Assembly: GCA_046757645.1 (NCBI GenBank)
Contig: JBHHYS010000083.1
Location: 1-10,538, forward strand
Source: JBHHYS01 sp046757645
Lineage (GTDB): Bacteria > Acidobacteriota > Terriglobia > Acidiferrales > 2-02-FULL-67-57
Length of the DNA stretch: 10,538 nt
Direction of reading: 5' to 3'
The notes beneath the pieces are model-generated. The model made no database searches. It saw nothing but the letters and a program-made list of their open reading frames with translations, and had not been told where the DNA came from. Shown in pieces: positions 3,605 through 10,538 of the stretch. Each line of letters opens with the position of its first letter. Position 1 is the first letter of the stretch. The translations under genes were made by a program, and so were the position numbers.

Positions 3605-6286
3605 ATGCCGAACGTCACGTTCCTCCTGAACAAAAAAAGGACCACAGTGCCCTACGAGCCCGGGATGCATTTCCTGGAGGTCCTGCGAGAGGAATGCGGT
3701 ATCACTTCCCCAAAGGACGGATGCGCGCCGCAGGGATACTGTGGCTGCTGCGCCATCCTGGTTGATGGGCGGCCGGTGCTCTCCTGCCTGCGCCAGCCCG
3801 AGCAAATCGAGGGCCGCGAGGTGGTCACGCTCGAAGGCATCCCGGAAGAGCAGCGCCGGGTGCTGGCGCAGGCTTTCGTCCAGGACGGGGCGATCCAATG
3901 CGGCTATTGCATTCCCGGCATCGTGGTGCGGGCGTCCTCGCTGCTTGAGCAGGGGTGCGCCCACGACCGCCACGCGGTTGCCAAAGCGCTTTCGGGCCAC
4001 CTTTGCCGGTGCACCGGCTACACCCGGATTATCGACGCCATCCAGACGGCGGGCGAGGCATGGAACCACGGCGGCCACTTTGGGCACAGCGAGCCTCGCC
4101 GTCCCTATTTCTTCGGCGAGCCCTTTGGATTGAGCCGCACGTCGGTGTTGAGTCAAAAGAATGGACCCCACGGTGTGGGCCATCCTTCCGCCCGCTACCG
4201 CGGCCCCGAACACGCGTGGGGCGAGAAGCCCTACGTAGCCGACCTGCGCGTCAATGACATGCTCCACGGCGCCGTGGTGCTGAGCGCGCATCCGCGAGCG
4301 AAAGTCCTGCGCATCAATACCGCACCGGCGCGGGCGATGCCCGGGGTCGTTCGGGTCTTGACGGCGGAAGACGTGCCGGGGCGGCGTCACGTGGGCCTCA
4401 TCGTTCACGATTGGCCGGTTTTTGTGGCGCCGGGAGAAACTACTCGGTGTGTGGGGGACGTGCTCGCCCTGGTTGTGGCCGACACTCTCTTCCGCGCCCG
4501 GACGGCAGCGGAGAAGGTGAAGGTGGAGTACGAGGTGCTCGAGCCGGTCACGCACCCCATCGCCGCGCTGGAACCGGGCGCGCCCCAGTTGCACGACTCA
4601 GGCAACCTGCTTGAGGTGTGCGGGTTTTCCCGAGGCGAGGTGGACACGGCGCTGGCCGCTTCGCAGTATGTGATCGAGCAGACGTTCCTCACCCAGCGGG
4701 TCGAACACGCGTATCTCGAGCCCGAGGCCTCCCTCGCGCTGCCGGAGGGCAACGGCCTCAAGGTTTATTCGCAGGGCCAGGGCGTGCACGACGATCAGCA
4801 ACAGATCGCCGCCGTGCTCGGTCTCACCCCCGGAGAGGTTGAGGTGGAATTGACCCCGAACGGCGGCGCCTTCGGTGGCAAGGAGGACCTTTCCATCCAG
4901 GCGCACACTGCCTTGGCGGCGCACCTCCTGCGCCGGCCGGTGAGCACCGTACTCACCCGCGAGCAGTCGACGCGGATGCACCCGAAGCGGCATCCCATTA
5001 CCCTGCACTACACGGTCGGCGCAGATGCTGAGGGAAGGTTGCAGGCGGTGCGGGCACGCATCGTCGGCGACACCGGCGCCTATGCGTCCGTGGGGATGAA
5101 GGTGCTTGAGCGCGCCGCCGGTCACTCCTGCGGGCCCTACCGGGTGCCCAACGTGGACGTGGAGGCGAAAACGGTTTACACCAATAACCCGCCGTGTGGC
5201 GCCATGCGCGGTTTCGGCGCGCCCCAAGCTGCGTTTGCCATCGAGGGTATTCTTGACCTGCTCGCGGAAAAGGTCGGGATCGATGGCTACGACATCCGGG
5301 AACGGAACATCCTTGGCCCCGGCGACCCCTTTGCCACCGGGCAGATCATGACCTCGAGCTGCGGCATCCGCCAGACCCTGGAAGCGGTGAAGGATGTCTA
5401 TAAGGGCGCCAAGTACGCCGGGATCGCCTGCGGCATCAAGAACACCGGCATCGGCAACGGGATGGAGGACAGCGGCCGGCTGTTGATTCGGGTCCTCGCC
5501 GGCGGCCGCCTGGAGATTCTCACCGGTTACACGGAGATGGGCCAGGGATTGTTCACCATCCTCCGCCAGGTGGTGGGTGAAGAGACGGGTCTGGCTCCGG
5601 AGATCATGTCGGTTCGCGCCGTAAGCGATCTCGCTGTGCTGTGCGGAATGACGACGGCGTCGCGAGCGACCGCCCTGAGCGCGACGGCGGGCCAGGCGGC
5701 GGCCCGCCAGCTTGCCGCCGACCTCAAGCGGCACTCCCTCGAAGCCCTTGCGGGCCGCGACTACCGGGGCGAATACGTCTGCGACTTCACAACCAAGCCG
5801 GGCACTCAGGTGGAGAACCCCAAGACGCACATGACCTTCAGTTACGCCACTCAGGTGGTGATTCTCGGGGAAGACGGCCGGCTTGATCGCGTCGTAGCCG
5901 CTCACGACGTGGGGCGCGCCATCAACCCGCTGGGGTGCGCGGGGCAGATCGAAGGCTCGGTGCATATGGGTTTGGGCTACGCTTTGTCTGAAGACTTCCC
6001 GTGCACCGGGGGTCATCCGGATTCCCTTCTTCTCCGCGACCTCGGCATCCTCAAAGCCAAGGAAACTCCCCCGATCGACGTCATCCTGGTTGAGGTCCCC
6101 GACGAGGTCGGCGGCTACGGCGCCAAGGGGGTGGGTGAAATCGGCCTCGTCCCCACCGCCGGGGCGGTGGCGGCCGCCTTGTACGCCTATGATGGGGTCC
6201 GGCGTTTCCGCCTTCCTATGGACGATGCGCCGGCGGCGGCACCCTCGGTGCCGAAATCCCGCCGGAGAGCCTTGAGGCACGGCTGA
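3605..6286 (+). CDS. Xanthine dehydrogenase-type molybdenum hydroxylase: fused [2Fe-2S] and molybdopterin subunits (XdhD-like)
   Basis: This 893-residue enzyme should hydroxylate a purine or related heterocycle, using water and a molybdopterin cofactor. Residues 1-150 hold two [2Fe-2S] clusters: Cys40, 46, 49 and 61 (plant-ferredoxin type), then Cys99, 102, 134 and 136. From about 190 on is the molybdopterin domain: GGAFGGKE (Glu427) and VLERAA (Arg503) match bovine Glu802 and Arg880, RGFGAPQ (Arg535, Phe537), EMGQG (Gln647), and the base Glu845 in GAKGVGE. The FAD domain of full XDH is absent. This layout fits the selenium-dependent XDH/XdhD family; unlike E. coli XdhD, as I recall it, all eight cluster cysteines are intact. 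No selenocysteine codon is involved; selenium in this family is a labile ligand. I chose ATG 3605 because family similarity begins there and AAGGA lies 11 bases upstream. It leads the YgfK and SsnA genes. The true substrate is uncertain. Confidence 0.92.
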   Translation: MPNVTFLLNKKRTTVPYEPGMHFLEVLREECGITSPKDGCAPQGYCGCCAILVDGRPVLSCLRQPEQIEGREVVTLEGIPEEQRRVLAQAFVQDGAIQCGYCIPGIVVRASSLLEQGCAHDRHAVAKALSGHLCRCTGYTRIIDAIQTAGEAWNHGGHFGHSEPRRPYFFGEPFGLSRTSVLSQKNGPHGVGHPSARYRGPEHAWGEKPYVADLRVNDMLHGAVVLSAHPRAKVLRINTAPARAMPGVVRVLTAEDVPGRRHVGLIVHDWPVFVAPGETTRCVGDVLALVVADTLFRARTAAEKVKVEYEVLEPVTHPIAALEPGAPQLHDSGNLLEVCGFSRGEVDTALAASQYVIEQTFLTQRVEHAYLEPEASLALPEGNGLKVYSQGQGVHDDQQQIAAVLGLTPGEVEVELTPNGGAFGGKEDLSIQAHTALAAHLLRRPVSTVLTREQSTRMHPKRHPITLHYTVGADAEGRLQAVRARIVGDTGAYASVGMKVLERAAGHSCGPYRVPNVDVEAKTVYTNNPPCGAMRGFGAPQAAFAIEGILDLLAEKVGIDGYDIRERNILGPGDPFATGQIMTSSCGIRQTLEAVKDVYKGAKYAGIACGIKNTGIGNGMEDSGRLLIRVLAGGRLEILTGYTEMGQGLFTILRQVVGEETGLAPEIMSVRAVSDLAVLCGMTTASRATALSATAGQAAARQLAADLKRHSLEALAGRDYRGEYVCDFTTKPGTQVENPKTHMTFSYATQVVILGEDGRLDRVVAAHDVGRAINPLGCAGQIEGSVHMGLGYALSEDFPCTGGHPDSLLLRDLGILKAKETPPIDVILVEVPDEVGGYGAKGVGEIGLVPTAGAVAAALYAYDGVRRFRLPMDDAPAAAPSVPKSRRRALRHG

Positions 6287-6383
6287 GTCCAGTCCCGGGC
6301 TCGAGGGGGGAATGGGTTCAGCAGCGGACCTCGAAGCTCGAATCAGTCCAAGCTCAACCCGAAGGAACTTAGGATACGGTTTG

Positions 6384-8591
6384 ATGGCCAGGCTGACTCC
6401 AGTCTCGTTCCCGGATCTGCTGCGCCGGATGCGGCGCGAGGTCGAGGTGAGCCAGTCGATCTTTGACCTCCCGGTGCGCAAGTGGTTCATTCCGGCCAAG
6501 GAGTTTGACTTCAGCGCCCTGCACTTTTCCCGCCGGGCCTCGACCCCCGTGGGTCCGGCCGCGGGTCCCCACACCCAACTGGCCCCGAACATCGTGCTCT
6601 CCTGGCTGGCCGGGGGTCGCATCATCGAGCTCAAGACGGTGCAGATCAACGATCGCCTGAAGATTCCGCGCCCGTGTATCCACATCCCCAACGTGGGCTA
6701 CAACGTGGAATGGTCTCAAGAACTCAGGGTGTCCGAGTCGCTCCTGGAGTACGCCAAGGCGGTCTACCTGGTGGAGATCCTCAAGGCGACCCACGGATTT
6801 GGTGCCTTTTCCCACGCCTCCGGTTTCGAGAACGGTATCCACACGGTGTACGACATCAGCGTCGGCTACGACCTGGAGGGAATCCGATCCGACAAAGTGA
6901 CCGGGTTCCTGCGGTCGCTCCAGCACCCGGCGCCGCACTTTGAGGAGTTGCGCCGCCAACTGAGGGGCGATCTGGCCGAGTTTCGCGACCTCGAGCTGCC
7001 GCCTTCGATCTCCGACTGCGTCACGGTGTCGACGTTTCACGGTTGCCCGGCCCACCAAATCGAAGCGATCGCCCGCTACCTGCTCGAGGGGCTCGGCTTC
7101 CACACCATCATCAAGTTGAACCCCACCCTGTTGGGTTTCGAGGCGGTCAAGGAACTCCTCATTGACCAACTCGGCTACCGCCACCTGGAGCTGCGCCGCC
7201 AAGCCTTCGAGCAAGACCTGCAGTATGACGACGGGCTCGAGATGCTCCGCCGCCTCCGCCCGGTGGCCGAGAACCGCGGCTCGACCATCGGAGCCAAGTT
7301 CACCAATACCCTGGTGGTGGCCAACAACCCGAAGTTCTTCCCCACCCAGACCGATCCCTACATGTACCTTTCCGGCCAGCCCCTGCACGTGATCTCGATG
7401 AATCTGATGCAGCGCTTTCGCGAGGACCTGGGATTCGAGTTTCCGGTGTCGTTCTCGGCGGGCATTGACAAGAAGAATTTCCCCGCCGCCGTGGCCTGCG
7501 GGATGGTGCCGGTCACCACCTGCACCGATCTCCTCCGCCAGGGCAGTTACGGTCGCCTGCCGCGTTACCTGAACGGTTTGGCGGAAGAGATGCGGCGCTG
7601 CGGGGTTCGGAGCCGTGAGGCCTACGTGCTTGCTGCACGCGGACACGGCGCCGCTGCGGTGGCGGAAACCCTGCGGTCGGTCAAGGGGGGCGCGGCGGTC
7701 TGGGATCGAGAAGGGGCACGCCTCACCGCTATCGCCAATGAACAGCCCGACCACCTCCCGCAAGCATTGCGGGAGGCCGCGGCCACCGCCGGCCTCGACG
7801 CCGAAGCGATCCTGTTGCAGGCGACCCGGGTGGCGGGACGCCGCAACGGGCGCGACATCGTCCCGGCCCTGGCCAACGACGTTCGTTATCACGCCCGCTC
7901 CAACAGGAAAGAGCCGCGCCGCATCGACAGCATCCTGGATTTGCACGATTGCATCAACTGCGATTTGTGCATCCCGGCCTGCCCGAACGACGCCATCTTC
8001 GCCTACGATGTGAAGCCGGTTGCGGTGGCCACCGAACACCTCCGCCTGGGCCCCCGGGGCACGCTGGAGCGCGCCCAGGGGCAAGGGTTCACGATTCGGA
8101 AAACGCATCAGCTGGCGGTGGCGCACGGGGCATGCAACGACTGCTCCAACTGCGAAGTTTACTGTCCGGAGGAAGGCGCCCCGTTCAGGGTCAAGGAGCA
8201 GGTATTTCTGACCCCGGATGAGTTCAGATCCTCCCCGTCCCTTGACGGCTTCTGCCTCGAGGACAACACGCTCCATGCGCGTCTGCGCGGTGTGGAAATG
8301 TGGTTCGAGCCCGAACCGGAGCGCAACCGCGCGGTGGTGCGCGGTGAGGGTTTCCGGGTTGAGCTGCGTTGGGACCCGTTCGAAGTGCAAGGAGGGCACC
8401 TCACGGGTGGCGAGGAAGTGAGTTTCGACAGCGCGCTGCTCTGGCGAATGAAAACTGTGTGGGAATCAATCTTCCACTCCCGCAAGCCGAACATGGTCAA
8501 TCCCGATCCCCTCTCCGGTCGGTCTGGACGGCCGGACAAAAATCGGGCGCCGGCGGGGGATCGGGTTCACGATTGCAAACCCCTTGTCTGA
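6384..8591 (+). CDS. ygfK: YgfK-type oxidoreductase (putative selenate reductase subunit), compact form without GltD-like module
   Basis: The 735-residue protein resembles E. coli YgfK across its N-terminal and C-terminal parts. Residues 1 to about 410 form a dihydroorotate-dehydrogenase-like barrel, with TPVGPAAGPHTQLAPNIV, IELKTVQI, STFHGCPAHQIEAI and IKLNPTLLG. The C-terminal region has two [4Fe-4S] motifs: Cys523, 526, 529 and 533, and Cys584, 587, 590 and 594. Between them E. coli YgfK (about 1030 residues by memory) has a GltD-like FAD/NAD(P)H module; here only about 100 unrelated residues occupy that space and no GxGxxG nucleotide motif is seen. YgfK was annotated as a selenate reductase subunit but is also required in bacterial uric acid degradation clusters; its reaction is not settled. 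Start: ATG 6384 has AGGA nine bases upstream and matches where homology begins; ATG 6312 behind GAGGGGGG is the alternative (24 residues longer). It lies 97 bases after the hydroxylase. Confidence 0.88.
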   Translation: MARLTPVSFPDLLRRMRREVEVSQSIFDLPVRKWFIPAKEFDFSALHFSRRASTPVGPAAGPHTQLAPNIVLSWLAGGRIIELKTVQINDRLKIPRPCIHIPNVGYNVEWSQELRVSESLLEYAKAVYLVEILKATHGFGAFSHASGFENGIHTVYDISVGYDLEGIRSDKVTGFLRSLQHPAPHFEELRRQLRGDLAEFRDLELPPSISDCVTVSTFHGCPAHQIEAIARYLLEGLGFHTIIKLNPTLLGFEAVKELLIDQLGYRHLELRRQAFEQDLQYDDGLEMLRRLRPVAENRGSTIGAKFTNTLVVANNPKFFPTQTDPYMYLSGQPLHVISMNLMQRFREDLGFEFPVSFSAGIDKKNFPAAVACGMVPVTTCTDLLRQGSYGRLPRYLNGLAEEMRRCGVRSREAYVLAARGHGAAAVAETLRSVKGGAAVWDREGARLTAIANEQPDHLPQALREAAATAGLDAEAILLQATRVAGRRNGRDIVPALANDVRYHARSNRKEPRRIDSILDLHDCINCDLCIPACPNDAIFAYDVKPVAVATEHLRLGPRGTLERAQGQGFTIRKTHQLAVAHGACNDCSNCEVYCPEEGAPFRVKEQVFLTPDEFRSSPSLDGFCLEDNTLHARLRGVEMWFEPEPERNRAVVRGEGFRVELRWDPFEVQGGHLTGGEEVSFDSALLWRMKTVWESIFHSRKPNMVNPDPLSGRSGRPDKNRAPAGDRVHDCKPLV

Positions 8592-8617
8592 CTGGGAGCT
8601 TTTCTTGAGGCGGTGTG

Positions 8618-9994
8618 ATGAGTAAAGCCGTCCTGGTGGGAAACGGCGTGGTCGTTGCCGGTTTCTCGCCGTCCTGTGCGGTAAAGCCGCGCGTCATCCC
8701 CGGCGGGGCGGTGGTTTGGCAGGGAGAGCGCATCCTGGCGGTGGGCTCGGAGGACGAATTGCGGCGTGCATTCCGGGGCGCGGACTTCCTCGATGCGCAC
8801 GGGGGTGTGATCCTCCCGGGGCTGATCAACCTCCACCACCACTTTTACTCCGCCCTGGCTCGCGGGCTCGATCCGGGAGTGACCCTGAGGACGTTCACCG
8901 ACGTCCTCGACCGCTTGTGGTGGCGGCTCGACCGCGCCCTCGACCCCGCGACGGTGCACCTGTCCGCGCAGCTGTCGGTTGCGGACTGCATCCGCTGGGG
9001 GTGCACGACGGTGTTCGACCACCACGCTTCCCCGTCTTGCCTGGCGGGCAGTCTTGACCTGATCGCCGACGCGGTGGAGGCGGCCGGGCTCTCGGCGGTT
9101 TTGTGCTATGAGGTGACGGACCGCAACGGACATGACCAAGCCCGTGCCGGGATTGAGGAAAACCTGAGATTCATCCGCCAGCAGCGTCCCCACCCCCGCA
9201 TCCGCGGTGTCTTCGGCCTGCACGCCAGCTTCACGCTGCGCGACCAGACCTTGGCCGAAGTGGCCGAGCGCCGGCCGGAGGAGGCGGGTTGCCACCTCCA
9301 TGTCGCGGAGGATCCGATTGATGTCGAAGCCTCGCGGCAGGCGTTCGGTCTGGGACCGGTCGAGCGGCTCGAACGCTTCCGGTTGCTCGATGAGCGCAGC
9401 CTGATTGCCCATGGCATCCATCTGGGACCGGACGATTATGCCAACCTTGCCCGGCACCATGCGGCGTTGATACACAATCCCGAGTCGAATGCGAACAACG
9501 GTGTCGGCCATCTCGATGCGGCGGACGCGGAGGGCCGTGGCTGCCTGGTGGGGCTGGGGACAGACGGCATGTCGGCGGCGATGCTGCGCGCGCTGCGCGC
9601 AGCCTTTCTGGCCCACCGGGCGGGACGCCGCGACCCCGGCTCGGGGTTCGAGGTGTTGCCCGATCTGCTGTTCAACAACGCCCGGGTCGCGCGGCGTTTC
9701 TTCGATGAGCCCTTGCTGGGCGAGCTCGCACCGGATGCCCCGGCGGACGTGATCGTAATCGATGCTCTGCCACCGACCCCGATCGGGCCGGAGAATCTTT
9801 TCGGCCACTTGGTGTATGGTGGCAGTGAAGCTCCGGTGCGCCACACCATCGCGCGCGGGCGTGTGCTTCTCGAAGATTTCCGTCACACGACTCTCAATCC
9901 TGGTGAGTTGGCCGCCCGCGCCCGTGAGTTGACACCGGCCCTGTGGCACCGCTTTGGAGCGTTGAAATGGGGCACCGGTTTCTTGGGGGATTGA
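8618..9994 (+). CDS. ssnA: SsnA-type amidohydrolase (putative aminohydrolase)
   Basis: A 458-residue member of the metal-dependent amidohydrolase superfamily, in the branch of chlorohydrolases and adenosine/guanine-type deaminases. Metal and catalytic residues are in the expected order: His73 and His75 in the GLINLHHHFYS segment, His202 in GLHASF, His228 and Glu231 in HLHVAED, His265 in AHGIHL, and Asp316 in GTDGM. WWRLDRALD, TVFDHHASP and the HNPESNANN segment (about residues 287-295) agree closely with E. coli SsnA (about 442 residues). It would remove an amino group from, or hydrolyse, a cyclic nitrogen compound, probably a purine-derived intermediate; the substrate is not established. The cytosolic protein has no signal peptide. 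Start: ATG 8618 has GAGG seven bases upstream; GTG 8615 directly before it is less likely. It follows YgfK by 26 bases and precedes the PLP enzyme by 27, which indicates one operon. Confidence 0.92.
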   Translation: MSKAVLVGNGVVVAGFSPSCAVKPRVIPGGAVVWQGERILAVGSEDELRRAFRGADFLDAHGGVILPGLINLHHHFYSALARGLDPGVTLRTFTDVLDRLWWRLDRALDPATVHLSAQLSVADCIRWGCTTVFDHHASPSCLAGSLDLIADAVEAAGLSAVLCYEVTDRNGHDQARAGIEENLRFIRQQRPHPRIRGVFGLHASFTLRDQTLAEVAERRPEEAGCHLHVAEDPIDVEASRQAFGLGPVERLERFRLLDERSLIAHGIHLGPDDYANLARHHAALIHNPESNANNGVGHLDAADAEGRGCLVGLGTDGMSAAMLRALRAAFLAHRAGRRDPGSGFEVLPDLLFNNARVARRFFDEPLLGELAPDAPADVIVIDALPPTPIGPENLFGHLVYGGSEAPVRHTIARGRVLLEDFRHTTLNPGELAARARELTPALWHRFGALKWGTGFLGD

Positions 9995-10021
9995 TGGTTT
10001 CGGGCGCCGAGGACAGGAGGA

Positions 10022-10538
10022 ATGAGTAGCGGCATGGCCAAGATGAACAGAGAAGAGATCCGCCGGCGTGCGGTGGAGAGATGCCGGGAGAGGCGGATCT
10101 TGCTCCCCACGTTCGCCGAGTTGCGCGATCCACAGAGCATCGATCCGGCTGTCCGTGCCGCCCTGCGGGCGACGGACCTGCAGGTCGTCGATCCGCTCAA
10201 TTTGTTCCGCATCACCTGGAAGAACGACCCCCGGACGGGAGGGTTCGGCGAAGTCAACGCCATCGAGATGCCTTCCGAGCTGACGGGTGTGCCGGCGCGG
10301 ATCGTGGGCCTGGTCGGCAAGCACTTTCCCACCGGCGCGCACAAGGTGGGAGCGGCTTTCGGCTGCCTGGTGCCCCGGTTGGTCAGGGGCGAGTTCGACC
10401 CCACCACCCAACGCGCGGTGTGGCCTTCCACCGGCAACTATTGCCGGGGCGGTGCCTTCGACAGCGCGCTGCTGGGCTGCCAAGCGGTGGCCATCCTTCC
10501 CGAGGAAATGAGCCGCGAGCGCTTCCGCTGGCTGGAAC
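10022..10538 (+). CDS. PLP-dependent fold-type II enzyme (partial, 3' end beyond right edge)
   Basis: The first 172 codons are visible and stay open to the edge. The protein looks like the cytosolic 'PLP-dependent protein subunit beta' seen next to molybdenum hydroxylase genes in Firmicutes, related to cysteine synthase and threonine synthase families. Lys108 in FPTGAHKVGAAFG is the likely Schiff-base lysine; STGNYCRGGA that follows matches the loop that binds the substrate carboxylate. NPLNLFRITWKN and FDPTTQ are other recognisable stretches. It is not the diaminopropionate ammonia-lyase YgeX of the E. coli cluster by sequence pattern, but may play a comparable role, eliminating ammonia from an amino acid freed in purine breakdown; this is inference. 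The start is unsure: ATG 10022 (GAGG nine bases upstream), ATG 10034 (AGGAGG 13 bases upstream) or ATG 10043. Confidence 0.85.
   Translation, partial: MSSGMAKMNREEIRRRAVERCRERRILLPTFAELRDPQSIDPAVRAALRATDLQVVDPLNLFRITWKNDPRTGGFGEVNAIEMPSELTGVPARIVGLVGKHFPTGAHKVGAAFGCLVPRLVRGEFDPTTQRAVWPSTGNYCRGGAFDSALLGCQAVAILPEEMSRERFRWLE

Noticed and set aside
4598..6691. A 697-codon open frame on the minus strand opposite the hydroxylase gene.
   Set aside because: It mirrors the strong G/C third-position bias of the hydroxylase codons, its translation shows no recognisable domain, and the plus strand has a full set of family motifs.
6369..8399. A 676-codon open frame on the minus strand opposite ygfK.
   Set aside because: Same cause: an antisense shadow of a GC-rich gene, His, Arg and Gly rich, with no family resemblance.
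8567..10483. A 638-codon open frame on the minus strand opposite ssnA and the PLP gene.
   Set aside because: It spans two good plus-strand genes and the gap between them; composition is typical of antisense frames.
1..10538. CRISPR arrays, insertion sequences, integrases or toxin-antitoxin genes.
   Set aside because: No regularly spaced repeats, terminal inverted repeats or transposase-like frames were seen in the window.

Overview
The window (about 10.5 kb, GC-rich) looks like the chromosome of a free-living, respiring bacterium. I favour an Acidobacteriota-type organism. This rests mainly on the small PilZ-like protein at 1990-2337 (an 'NAHGALL ... FWGI' pattern that I associate with that phylum) and on the high GC; no database search was possible, so it is an inference.

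The window has two halves transcribed in opposite directions. Left half, minus strand (read right to left): a 46-residue single-span membrane protein (2493-2633), a PilZ-like protein (1990-2337), and an aa3-type cytochrome c oxidase operon with subunit II (880-1704) followed by subunit I (848 to beyond the left edge). A good sigma70-like promoter (TTGACA-N18-TAGACT, 1860-1831) lies upstream of the oxidase genes. The long gap 2634-3158 has no convincing gene, but carries a strong inverted repeat and some possible mini-ORFs.

A complete tRNA-Leu(UAA) with encoded CCA (3159-3249, plus strand) marks the change of strand. To its right lies a plus-strand catabolic cluster: a fused [2Fe-2S]/molybdopterin xanthine-dehydrogenase-type hydroxylase (3605-6286), a YgfK-type oxidoreductase (6384-8591), an SsnA-type amidohydrolase (8618-9994) and the N-terminal part of a PLP-dependent enzyme (10022 to the right edge). 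Spacings of 97, 26 and 27 bases and good ribosome binding sites suggest one operon, continuing past the window.

The XDH/YgfK/SsnA set is known from E. coli (xdhD, ygfK, ssnA) and from anaerobic Firmicutes, where it is linked to selenium-dependent molybdenum hydroxylases and to purine/uric acid breakdown. A plausible division of labour is that the hydroxylase acts on a purine, YgfK carries out a linked redox step, SsnA deaminates or opens a ring product, and the PLP enzyme acts on an amino-acid-like fragment. The most notable features are that this set sits beside an aerobic oxidase operon, that YgfK is a compact form lacking the FAD/NAD(P)H (GltD-like) module of the E. coli protein, and that no FAD subunit for the hydroxylase is visible.
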